The translations under genes and the position numbers were made by a program. A stretch of DNA of 64,000 bases from Saccharomycopsis fibuligera x Saccharomycopsis cf. fibuligera (taxonomy: Eukaryota; Ascomycota; Saccharomycetes; Ascoideales; Saccharomycopsidaceae), in contig CP012811.1 in the NCBI GenBank assembly GCA_001936135.1, forward strand, positions 1,736,001-1,800,000. Direction: 5' to 3'. The notes under the pieces are model-generated. The model worked only from the letters and a program-made list of their open reading frames with translations. It searched no databases and had not been told where the DNA came from. Positions 29,615-38,425 of this stretch are shown here, piece after piece; the first letter of the stretch is position 1; each line of letters begins with the position of its first letter.

Positions 29615-31285
29615 ATGGATCAACTCGATATTGGATACTCCGAAGAGGATAGAGACATCTTCTCTGCCACAACAACAGAAATATCTCACATTACTGCTGT
29701 GCTTTCTGCTATATCGGTGGTAGGGACCCAGGGAAATATCTACATTGGTCCTGATGGCTTAATCTTCACCTGCGAAAACGTTCACACGATTAGGGTCTCT
29801 GCCACATTTGACAAGAAGCTCTTTGATAACTATTACTTTGATCCACCGGAGGAAGAAGTAACCAATAATGCTGCCGGAAATAATAATGAGAGCACAAATG
29901 CGACTGATATTTCTAGTGATGATGAAGGGGTATCTAATTTACATACCCAGCTTACTCAACAGGTGAAAAATATTAGAAAGCGGGCACAAAAGACGATAGA
30001 GATATGTGTAGATCTTAAAAAGGTGGTAGAATCATTTAATATTGCTTCCTCGCTGGGCGGGTTTTCAAAAGAAGCGGATTTAACCATTAAATGTACATTA
30101 TCATACAAGGGTCGTGGTCATCCATTTGTGGTTTCTTTTAGGGATCCAATGATGACAGAAAGGTGTGAATTCGCTACGTTTGTTGATTTGGAAGAACACC
30201 AATTTTTAATGTTGGATGTATCTAGCTTGGTAATGGAGGTGATTCTCTCTGCCGATGTGATACATGATGCATTGAATAACTTGAAAGATTTGAATAGTGA
30301 AGAAATTTACATTTATGCATCAAGCCGCGCTACTGACCAGAGGACGCTTGACAAAGGCAGAGTCATAAGTAACCAGCTCATGTTTATATCAAAGGGTGAA
30401 ATAGGATTTTCAAGGTTTATTTTCCCTTCTTTGGAAAAGTTGGAACTTCGGCAGTATGATCCAGTGAATTATGAGTTCAGGCCAGTGAAAAATGATTTTA
30501 TTGTCAGCGTTTACAAGTTTGATATTTTCAAAAAAATAATGCGATCAGTCAAACTTAGCTCCAAAATCAGAATTAGAAAAGACAGTAAAGGAATAATTAG
30601 CATACATTTGTTGACCGCTTACAATATAGATAATACGGCAGCGATTTTTAGCAACAAAGTAAACTCTGGATTCCGAGGCAATAACCAGCATCAGCACCAG
30701 CAAAAAGAAAGAATGCCGGTAATCAACAAAAATAGACCCCCGTATGAAGGCACGGTCATTGAGTTTATTTTACTTGAACTTGCAGTCGATGAAGATGAAG
30801 ATGATGCTACAGCAAAAAGCGAAATTATTGATCTTATCAGGCACGCAGAAAATGTTTCGACGATAAATCCAAGAAACAAAAGAAAGCGGCAGAGTATGGC
30901 ACAGAAGAAATCCGCGCCTCAAAATAATGATAATGACATAATGAATATTTTACAAAATAATAAAAGGCTAAATGCGAAAGATATGGATGAAGATGAAGGT
31001 GAGGACAAGAACGGCGATTCAGAATCAAATAATATTGGTAATGATATTGAGTTTGACAGTGGACGCCGTGCCCCACAAAATGGATTAGGGATAATAAATA
31101 CTACTAGAGGTATTAATGAAATTTTACATGAAATCACCAATGTGGGTAACAGAAGTACTGATGGTAGTGATGAGACTGGTAATGGAACTTATGATAATGG
31201 TTTAGGAGTGGCTAATGATACACTTGGGGCATCTGGAGACGCAGATGATAAAGATGTGAGAGATGATATAACTTTGTTTTTTTGA
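29615..31285 (+). CDS. RAD17: DNA-damage checkpoint clamp subunit Rad17 (9-1-1 complex, Rad1-type)
   Basis: The 556-residue protein begins like Rad17/Rad1 clamp subunits, with ITAVLSAISVVGTQGNIYIGPDGLIFTCEN (about 26-55), then the PCNA-like fold through FIFPSLEKLELRQYD and the C-terminal strand VIEFILLELAVDED. Rad17 with Ddc1 and Mec3 forms the 9-1-1 ring loaded at damaged DNA to activate Mec1. The last 150 residues are an Asn/Asp-rich acidic tail with a basic patch (NPRNKRKRQS) that may be a nuclear signal. An acidic insertion (about 86-115) also interrupts the clamp domain. It is longer than the roughly 400-residue S. cerevisiae protein because of these insertions. Confidence 0.88.
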   Translation: MDQLDIGYSEEDRDIFSATTTEISHITAVLSAISVVGTQGNIYIGPDGLIFTCENVHTIRVSATFDKKLFDNYYFDPPEEEVTNNAAGNNNESTNATDISSDDEGVSNLHTQLTQQVKNIRKRAQKTIEICVDLKKVVESFNIASSLGGFSKEADLTIKCTLSYKGRGHPFVVSFRDPMMTERCEFATFVDLEEHQFLMLDVSSLVMEVILSADVIHDALNNLKDLNSEEIYIYASSRATDQRTLDKGRVISNQLMFISKGEIGFSRFIFPSLEKLELRQYDPVNYEFRPVKNDFIVSVYKFDIFKKIMRSVKLSSKIRIRKDSKGIISIHLLTAYNIDNTAAIFSNKVNSGFRGNNQHQHQQKERMPVINKNRPPYEGTVIEFILLELAVDEDEDDATAKSEIIDLIRHAENVSTINPRNKRKRQSMAQKKSAPQNNDNDIMNILQNNKRLNAKDMDEDEGEDKNGDSESNNIGNDIEFDSGRRAPQNGLGIINTTRGINEILHEITNVGNRSTDGSDETGNGTYDNGLGVANDTLGASGDADDKDVRDDITLFF

Positions 31286-31529
31286 TGTTAAATGTAGTAC
31301 GTATAATTAGTAGTTTTTGCTTATATTTTACATGCAATTTTTCCCTCTAAATGCATTTTCCATAAATTATACTTGAAAAATCTACGGCTTGATAGCTGAT
31401 TTTGAACCAGAAAAGAGTTTGATTAAAACAAGATATTGAAACAAATTCTAGCGCAGATGCTATATGCAGCAATGTGCATGACGTTTCAAAAACTATCTGC
31501 TTAGTTCATTTATCAAGTTATTTGAATTT

Positions 31530-32470
31530 CTAAATGACATCTTCCTCGTCCTGATTATTCAAAGCAGCAAAATCGGATCTCATATTCTCTGGAGGCAATA
31601 TGCTTGGAACAAAATGCAACACGCCGTAAGCAATACCGATTATTGAAATGACGAAACCTGGGAATATTCTCAAAATGTGGTCATGAGCAACGATAACGCC
31701 AATCAACAAATAGACTAAAGTAATAGGGAAAAAATATTGTTAGAAAAGTTGGTCTTTGCTGTAATGGCTGCTATAAAAACCATATTGTTCTCATAATCTA
31801 TCATCTAATAGCACGCATAATACTTACAGACACCTCTTCCAATAAAGGAAAATAAAAAGGAAGCATAATTGAAGAGTTCCTGAGGCACTCTAATTTCTAG
31901 ACAATGTAAAATTAGTATGTTGATTTAGGAGAAAAAAATTTTGCTTGACAGCATACTGGTATCACGAAAGCAGCAGCATAAATGTGAAATCGATACATAC
32001 CAAGAAAGATAATTCCTGCACCAGAAACTATCACAAAAAACCCCAATATAAACTAGAAGAAAGCAATGTGCTAAGGTTAGTACTGTCCTTTCTGATTTTT
32101 AATCTATTTTATGTTTTATCACACCGACTCCGCCTTTGCCTGTGCATAGCTGATAGGTGGTAAAATGCGGAGAACATACATTTTGACTAAAATGTCGTTA
32201 GTAACATTATTGCATAAATGAAATAAATAAAATCATCAGAACAATGAAAGTACATACAAGCCTGATAACAATTGAGAAAGGCCGCATAGGATCTAGTTGG
32301 GAATGTTAGTGTTTTAATGCTTGCGAATGTACGCAATCTATGTAGAAATAGCACATCTGTCTTCTCAATCCCTTGATTCAACATACACTTAAAACCCCAA
32401 CAGCAAAATTTGTTATTTTGAAAGCATTGCTCAAGTCAAAGGAGCGATTACTAGAGTCACTAAGATCCAT
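31530..32470 (-). CDS. TVP15: Tlg2-vesicle protein Tvp15, six exons including a 7-nt micro-exon
   Basis: Minus-strand exons are 32387-32470, 32258-32292, 32180-32186, 32001-32052, 31828-31896 and 31530-31714, giving 143 residues, the same length as S. cerevisiae Tvp15. The conserved pieces appear in order: FKITNFAVGVLSILCGL, SGFQNFILGFFVIVSGAGIIFLEIRVPQ, NYASFLFSFIGRGVFYLLIG and LHFVPSILPPENMR. All five introns have GTATGT or GTAAGT donors and TAG acceptors. Introns 2 and 3 have TACTAAC branch points (plus-strand GTTAGTA at 32197-32203 and 32076-32082); the other three have CACTAAC, TACTAAT and TCTAAC. The third exon is seven bases (codes for part of F plus Q-N) and is required to keep frame. 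Tvp15 is a four-helix membrane protein of late-Golgi/endosome Tlg2 vesicles. No single long frame exists, so the gene is easily missed. Confidence 0.92.
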
Positions 32471-33173
32471 TATCGGAATATTTGATGTTATCGAATTCTT
32501 GATTGCTATTTAACGCGTTTGTATATAATGCGTATAAGTGTCTATGATGACAGATAAAACATTTCTCGCAAGGAAAAACAAAAACAAAAACAAAAGACAG
32601 AAAACGATCACGGAGGCGCTGCGCTGTGCTGCTTTTTAATTTCTCAGTTGTTGCCCGAACTGCTCGTTGTACGGCATTCTGATATTTAACTATAGTTATT
32701 ATTTCTTCAAAATCAAACAACCAGGATATGGGTTCACAAAGCAAAGCAGATATTCTACATGCTACTAAATTTTTCAGTTGACTGCTACTAGAATGAAGCG
32801 CCCTCAAGCAAAGATGATGTAATATTAAACAGATAGAAGTAACTGCAAGATCGCAATAACTCAAATTTGCAAGCGAACATTATCTAAAATAATGGAACTT
32901 ATTATGATTGAAACAAAAACAGAGTGAATAAAAAAAAAAAAGAAAACCAAAATAAAAAAAAAAATAATAATAAAAAATGACAAAATAAGCGATGTTGAGT
33001 ATATCAAGACACCAAGATATAGACAGCAGTCAGGTTGTAACGGCAAAAAATCAAAATTTATTTATTACAAAAAGGAGAAAAAAGAAAAAAAAGGGGACAA
33101 AGAATTAGTTATAATAGAAATAACGATAAAAATATATTAACTTACTTAAACACTTGGATTGGTATAATCAGAT
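32471..33173. other. Intergenic region: TVP15 promoter and BMH1 3' end
   Basis: The BMH1 3' part (about 32925-33150) is strongly A-rich on the plus strand. A 134-codon minus frame (32460-32864) overlaps the TVP15 start in another frame and shows no family features; it could at most act as an upstream frame. Confidence 0.45.
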
Positions 33174-33977
33174 TTACTCTTCATCAGCTTTGGCGGCTTC
33201 TTTTTCTTCAGGTTTGCTTTCAGCTGGCTTTTCTTTTTCAGCAGCTGGTTCTTCTTGACCAGTTTCAGACATATCAGAAGTCCACAAAGTCAAGTTGTCA
33301 CGCAACAATTGCATAATAAGAGTGGAGTCTTTGTATGATTCTTCAGACAAAGTGTCTAATTCAGAGATAGCATCGTCAAAGGCTTGTTTAGCCAAGTGGC
33401 AAGCACGGTCTGGGCTGCTAAGGATTTCATAGTAGAAAACTGAGAAATTAAGAGCCAACCCTAATCTGATTGGGTGGGTTGGTGGCAATTCAGTGACAGC
33501 AACTTCAGATGCAGATTTGTAAGCTTCCAAAGACAAGTCAGCAGCTTCTTTACGTTTTTCGCTGATAGCGAATTCGGCCAAATAACGGTGGTAGTCACCC
33601 TTCATCTTGTAGTAAAAGACCTTAGATTCACCGGTTTGAGCAGATGGAATCAAGTGCTTAGTCAACACATTCAAGATATCATCACAGATTTCAGTCAATT
33701 CTTTTTCAATCTTAGATCTGTAGTCACGAATCAAAGCAACTTGAGCTTCGTTACCTTTAGTTTCTTCTTTTTGTTCAATAGATGAGACAATTCTCCAGGA
33801 AGCACGACGAGATCCGATCACGTTCTTGTAAGCAACAGACAACAAGTTACGTTCTTCAACAGAGAGCTCTTGACCAGAAGAAGCAACATTCTTCATATTT
33901 TCGACCATTTCTTCGTAACGCTCGGCTTGCTCAGCGAGCTTGGCCAAATAGACTGAATTTTCACGTGAAAGAGACAT
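33174..33977 (-). CDS. BMH1: 14-3-3 protein Bmh1
   Basis: The 267-residue protein is a canonical 14-3-3: [78 protein letters not shown] and [13 protein letters not shown], with the phosphopeptide-binding K/R/Y residues in their usual places. The C-terminal tail is acidic and Glu/Lys/Ala-rich. 14-3-3 proteins are dimeric phosphoserine-binding adaptors in signalling, cell cycle and secretion. Codon use is strongly biased to the preferred yeast set, as expected for an abundant protein. A branch-point- and acceptor-like sequence lies directly before the ATG, suggesting a 5'-leader intron. Confidence 0.97.
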   Translation of the reverse strand: MSLSRENSVYLAKLAEQAERYEEMVENMKNVASSGQELSVEERNLLSVAYKNVIGSRRASWRIVSSIEQKEETKGNEAQVALIRDYRSKIEKELTEICDDILNVLTKHLIPSAQTGESKVFYYKMKGDYHRYLAEFAISEKRKEAADLSLEAYKSASEVAVTELPPTHPIRLGLALNFSVFYYEILSSPDRACHLAKQAFDDAISELDTLSEESYKDSTLIMQLLRDNLTLWTSDMSETGQEEPAAEKEKPAESKPEEKEAAKADEE

Positions 33978-33983
33978 TTTTGA

Positions 33984-34678
33984 CTAAAAAAAAATAGTTA
34001 GTTAGATATATTATTCCACTAATTGGATTGGGAAACAAAATCTGGATTAAAAAAAAAAAAGGCAAAGGTCCATGATTGTGAGTATCTAAGAAAAAAACAA
34101 GGGCTCTTGTCAACATCGTGTCAACGATCCGTGCTACCGCACGCCACTATCAACATCCAAACACCGTTTGAAAAAGTAAACAACACACATAGCAAAGCTG
34201 ACAGATACAAGGCTGTCAACACCTCTAACAGGTTGCTTCCGAATAACTGAAAATGAAATGCAATTTGCAAATAGAACAAAATAGATGGTAATAATTAATT
34301 GACGATATGATTAAGTCTCGATGGACTTAATTTGCACGTTTGATGGCGGTTAATCGGCCACAAGTCGCTAAGCGCCTGCATCCCAATTCCTCCAACGCAT
34401 AAGAAAAACAGACATAATTGTCATTTAATTTCAATGGATCAGAAAAGACAAAAGCAATTGTAATCAAAACTTGGGCTGCTAATATGGGCGCGATTGGTGA
34501 TTTATGTCCGGCGCTAAATGTTGTGGTGTAAACGCTGACTTGTTCATAAAGCTTGATGTTGACTTTTGTATAACCCTTGCGCATAAATTAAAAATCATAA
34601 CTTGGAACAAACACATTTAAAACAAAATGAACCATTACCCATAATGACAATAACAAACCGATTGAATATAGCACTTAC
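33984..34678 (-). other. Candidate 5'-UTR intron of BMH1
   Basis: On the minus strand the sequence CTAACTAAC, ten T residues and AG end six bases before the BMH1 ATG, a strong 3' splice site. The nearest good upstream donor is GTAAGTGC, with its first G at 34678. The span would be 695 nt. A TATA-like GTATATTATAAT sits only about 40 bases before that donor, which leaves a very short first exon, so the donor is uncertain. Confidence 0.4.
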
Positions 34679-35790
34679 TATCTATGTTTATTTGAGTTTG
34701 GGGAATTATAATATACGAAGCTGAGTAGGAAAGAAGGTGATTTCTGGAGAAGGAGAAGGGAAAGTAGAAAAAAAACAAGTAGCAGGAAAGTGGGAGTTAA
34801 TTTTTGAAAGAGCAAAGAACTAATGACAAAAAAGCTAAAAAGGGCGAGCCAGCGACAGTACCGGGGAACACGAGCCCTGGCTCGATCTGGAAGAGGGGCA
34901 GCTCAACCAATCACAGCCCTTAGCAGGCCCCTGTCCGCTGAGCTTCAGCATGCCGGCACCTGACTTGCCACCGGCGCATCGCCCGCGCCCCCCGGTTTCT
35001 GGCCGGATTCTCTACGGACTGCCAGCAAACACATTGCGGAACGCCCTGCGGTACCGCCGTCCACTCAGTTGGCTAAAGTGCAATGAGCGAGCAAAAGCGC
35101 TCATCCGCCTGCGCCTATTATGGTATGAGATGGGCCGGCTGATCGTTGTCTTCACTGTTGGGGGCTGGTCCGTATTGTGTAGTATCTTAGCACTTTATCT
35201 GTTCTGGATGCTGTACCTAAAGAAAGCTGTATGTAAACAAGGATGAACGATGGAAACAGCTGTTATATATGCTAGATTTGCGGAAGGTGTTTACAAGTGA
35301 AATCTTGCGGTCTGCGCTTGCTCTGCGCCCGACGTTGAGCTTTTCGTCGCGGATTCTTAGTGCTTGTTGAATCAGCGGGTGTCTCTGACAGCATTTTCTT
35401 AGCAACCGTCGCTAGGATGCCGAACTCAGTGCGCGCCACAAAGGTTTGGGCTACTCTGGGAAACTACGCACCAAAAAGCGTTAAGACTTCTTTTCCTAAC
35501 AGAATCTGAGTTTTTGTCTATTGATACCTCACACGTAGATTATTTGCAAAGAGTTACTGAATCAGAAAAGTGAAAGAATGGAAAAATATAGATTGCGTAG
35601 ACGCTAGGCAACAACATGGTGCACCTCTTGCCTCGCCGACCGATGATGATGAATATGACCGACTGACGTAAATAAGATAAATGGAGAGAAATTATGAGCG
35701 CCAACAAAAATAAAAGCGAATAGTTTGCAAGATAAGAAACAAAGTTATTGAAAAAGTTAAACATAATTGAAGAGATAGGAAACATAATAA
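34679..35790. other. Intergenic region with a GC-rich block upstream of BMH1
   Basis: From about 34850 to 35170 the sequence is far more GC-rich than its surroundings. It contains the palindrome-like CGAGCCCTGGCTCG (34871-34884), a CCAAT box at 34909-34913 and a perfect 6-bp stem TGAGCG/CGCTCA (35084-35103). It could be a strong promoter region of BMH1 or a non-coding RNA gene. A 98-codon plus frame (34950-35246) has no family features. Confidence 0.45.
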
Positions 35791-36331
35791 TCATTCGGAG
35801 GCGTACTTGGCTGTCCACTCTTTAGCGGTTTGAATGGCACCTGCCTCATCTTTTTTCCATTCCTCAGCAACATCATTAGCCAATGGATCATCTGGATTAG
35901 GAGAAGTTAATAGGGATTGGATACTAAGCAACAATGTTCTTATTTGGATAGCCGGACTCCAGTTTTCTTTCAAAGTGTCTAAACAGATTCTACCCAATCT
36001 ATCAATATTTGGATGGTAGATCTTGGTCAAGAAACGCACTTTTGGCGCCACCATTGGGTAGTCATCAGGCAAGTATAATTCTAACTTGAAAATTCCACCT
36101 TCATATGGTGATTGTGATGGTCCATCAATTTTAACATCAAAGTAACGCAAATTGTCTTCATGTGGAGCGGCGTTTATTCCAGGGACAGGATCAGAGACCA
36201 ATCTTTCAGTTTCCTGGTGATAGAAGCAGTTAGTATATTTCATATAATGTAATCAGTGAGCCCGGATATTTTTTTTGTCAATATTATCAATCAATACATA
36301 CTTTTATAATTCTTTTTGGTAAGGAGCTCAT
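35791..36331 (-). CDS. UBC13: Ubiquitin-conjugating enzyme E2 Ubc13, one intron
   Basis: Exons 36302-36331 and 35791-36213 encode 150 residues. Exon 1 is only ten codons ([10 protein letters not shown]). The 88-nt intron has GTATGT, TACTAAC and CAG, and sits at the same place as I recall for S. cerevisiae UBC13. The protein keeps [43 protein letters not shown] with the catalytic cysteine in GRICLD, and [16 protein letters not shown]. Ubc13 pairs with Mms2 to build K63-linked chains on PCNA in error-free post-replication repair. Reading the frame through from the ATG inside the intron (36243) gives a false N-terminus. Confidence 0.96.
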
Positions 36332-36775
36332 AATAATTTATTGTTAAGGCAAAATGTGATGTTGAAATAGTTATAGAGATCAAAAATCAAATCTGTCAAA
36401 AAAGTAAGGACAGATTCTTATCTAAAAGTATTGAGACAAACTAGCAAGTTCTTTAAATTTAAGCAAAAGAATTATTGCCCTGTTTTTTTGTTTTGTTTTT
36501 TTTGTTTAATGGCTATGATTATGATCTTGTGGGATGGGTATAGTTATCAATCTTTACACAAAGGAGAATACAAAAGAAAAGCGTCATAGAGCTACGATCG
36601 GTAATACGAAGAAGAGTAGTGCACGTGAATATGCATGTGATCTTCTATTAACTTCTATATTGGGGATATCTCTGTCTACGCTTCTTGGTCTAACATGCAT
36701 CAACGACAAAAACAATTAGCTTCATTAAAATAGCAATTAGTATATATCGATTACATCAACAAGGCAAACAAAAAA
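36332..36775. promoter_or_regulatory. Intergenic region: UBC13 promoter and RAI1 3' end
   Basis: CACGTG at 36622-36627, about 290 bp upstream of UBC13. Otherwise T-rich sequence, with no gene seen. Confidence 0.45.
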
Positions 36776-37999
36776 TCATTCCTTGTCAACGCCTGTCTTT
36801 CTAAGTTGCTTTCTCCATTCCACAAATTCTTTAGTCACCACAGGCTCATCTGCCACTATTCTATCTCTTTCTTCATCACTCAATTCTGTAAATGATAGCA
36901 GCGCACCGTTATAGCTTAATCTGAATATGTTTCTCAGCTGTGCATCTAAATCGCTAGCATCATCTTTAGGAACAACATCCATCAACCATTCTAATACAGC
37001 TCCGAACCATTTCAAAGAATCCACACAATTTATTTTTCTAACTTTTGGATTATTGCTATGCCTTTGAATAGGACTATTTTTCAAGATTAAAGGAACTTCT
37101 TCTGTCTTAAATTCTTCAACAGTTTTCAAATGCATGGCATCATCTCTGAAAGCATATATGATTTTCGGGATGCCTAACAAGAAACATTGAGCCCATGTTT
37201 TAAATAGCTTTTTCTCAAACGTTATTGCTTGTCCTTGTGTATTAATAACTTTACTAGTTTTCAATTCGACATAGTGCGATACTACACTATCTTTCCCACT
37301 AAACTTATCGTTAGGATCTGGCTTGTAGTCAAAAACACAATCAACTTCACCACCGAGCAAAAGCTTTGTATTACCAATGCCAGTTTTCACCACTGAGAGA
37401 TACTGTTCAATGTTATTGACTTCTGCTTTTTCTCTAGACTCAATGTCTTTTCTTGATGCATCAGCCCATGGCTTATCTAGTGTCGCAAGAGTTTCAAATT
37501 TGTACCCAGTATAAGTGAATTTATCTTGAGTGTCCTTATCTACTCCCTGTGCCTCACGCGTACTCAACTCAGCTTTGTTTCTCTGTACGTCAGAAAGATA
37601 ATTGCTTTTAACGAAAATTTGGCCATCAAAGTGCACCACATTCAAATCAAATACTTCATCAGGAGAATAATGTAATGTTAAGATTTTTCTCATAAGGCCA
37701 CGAAATGAAACAATATCAGTTTTTACCTTGGCATTTTGTTGTTTTTCGTAGGTGCTAATAGCTTTCAAAAAGCCATCCATGCTGCCTTTGTCCTCAATCT
37801 GTTTAAATTTTTTGAAACCTGCAGTAAGATCATAATTCTTGTCAACCTCGGTATCCGGGAAATAGTAATATGATAGACACGAATCATCAATGACTATGGA
37901 TTCATCAATTTTTCTAGAATATGAAATGAGCTCTTTTGGCTGTTTCAATGCCGTAGTTTTAGTTCTTGAATTGAGAGGGAAAGTCTTTATTTGTGACAT
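36776..37999 (-). CDS. RAI1: Rai1/DXO-family RNA 5'-end pyrophosphohydrolase and decapping enzyme
   Basis: From the ATG at 37999 the protein has 407 residues and aligns with Rai1 from its start: TTALKQPKELISYSR, a YYYFPDTE block, TDIVSFRGLMRKI, FTYTGYKFETLATL, and the metal-binding core GGEVDCVFDYKPD ... HYVELKTSK. Rai1 partners the nuclear exonuclease Rat1 and removes defective caps or triphosphates, supporting RNA quality control and rRNA processing. The frame stays open upstream to 38260 (87 more residues), but those residues include a hydrophobic stretch unlike the family, and the S. cerevisiae start matches 37999. The longer form cannot be excluded. Confidence 0.9.
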   Translation of the reverse strand: MSQIKTFPLNSRTKTTALKQPKELISYSRKIDESIVIDDSCLSYYYFPDTEVDKNYDLTAGFKKFKQIEDKGSMDGFLKAISTYEKQQNAKVKTDIVSFRGLMRKILTLHYSPDEVFDLNVVHFDGQIFVKSNYLSDVQRNKAELSTREAQGVDKDTQDKFTYTGYKFETLATLDKPWADASRKDIESREKAEVNNIEQYLSVVKTGIGNTKLLLGGEVDCVFDYKPDPNDKFSGKDSVVSHYVELKTSKVINTQGQAITFEKKLFKTWAQCFLLGIPKIIYAFRDDAMHLKTVEEFKTEEVPLILKNSPIQRHSNNPKVRKINCVDSLKWFGAVLEWLMDVVPKDDASDLDAQLRNIFRLSYNGALLSFTELSDEERDRIVADEPVVTKEFVEWRKQLRKTGVDKE

Positions 38000-38425
38000 C
38001 TTCGGCGTTCTGTTGCATATGCTACCAAATAGCTTTCCAAATTTGGATTTTGATATTTTGAAAGTATGCTCGTGTGGAATTACTTTGAGCTTTTGAGAAA
38101 AGAGAAAGACAAGAGACAATACCCAAGGGTAAACAATATTGTATGCAGATATATCCATCTGCATTGGCGTACTCAGTGGAAAAAATTCACTTTTTTGAAG
38201 CTTAAGCGGGTTACCTCTGAGATGAGCATGCAATGCAGGATTGATGATTGATTTCAACATACATAATTAATATGCGGACCATTTATTTCAAGTTTTGCAA
38301 ACCTCAAATTCTATACATTACAATATCTATAAAACACAAAAGGCATTGAATATTTAATAGTAAATTTTACTATAAAATCGCTTTTTTTTTCCGTCTTGAT
38401 AATCAGCAGTCAGTAGCCATTAAAA
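38000..38425. other. Intergenic region upstream of RAI1 (short form)
   Basis: Positions 38000-38260 are open in frame with RAI1 but have no family similarity that I recognise. The rest (38261-38425) is AT-rich 3' sequence of CEX1. Confidence 0.4.

Noticed and set aside
32460-32864. 134-codon minus-strand frame upstream of TVP15
   Set aside because: It overlaps the TVP15 first exon in a different frame, has low-complexity FVFVFVF runs and no family features. TVP15 is strongly supported, so this is most likely chance.
34950-35246. 98-codon frame in the GC-rich block upstream of BMH1
   Set aside because: GC-rich sequence has few stop codons by chance; composition (P/R-rich, then hydrophobic) does not resemble a known protein.
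36214-36243. [10 protein letters not shown] as the N-terminus of Ubc13
   Set aside because: These bases contain TACTAAC and the CAG acceptor; the true first exon ([10 protein letters not shown]) lies at 36302-36331.
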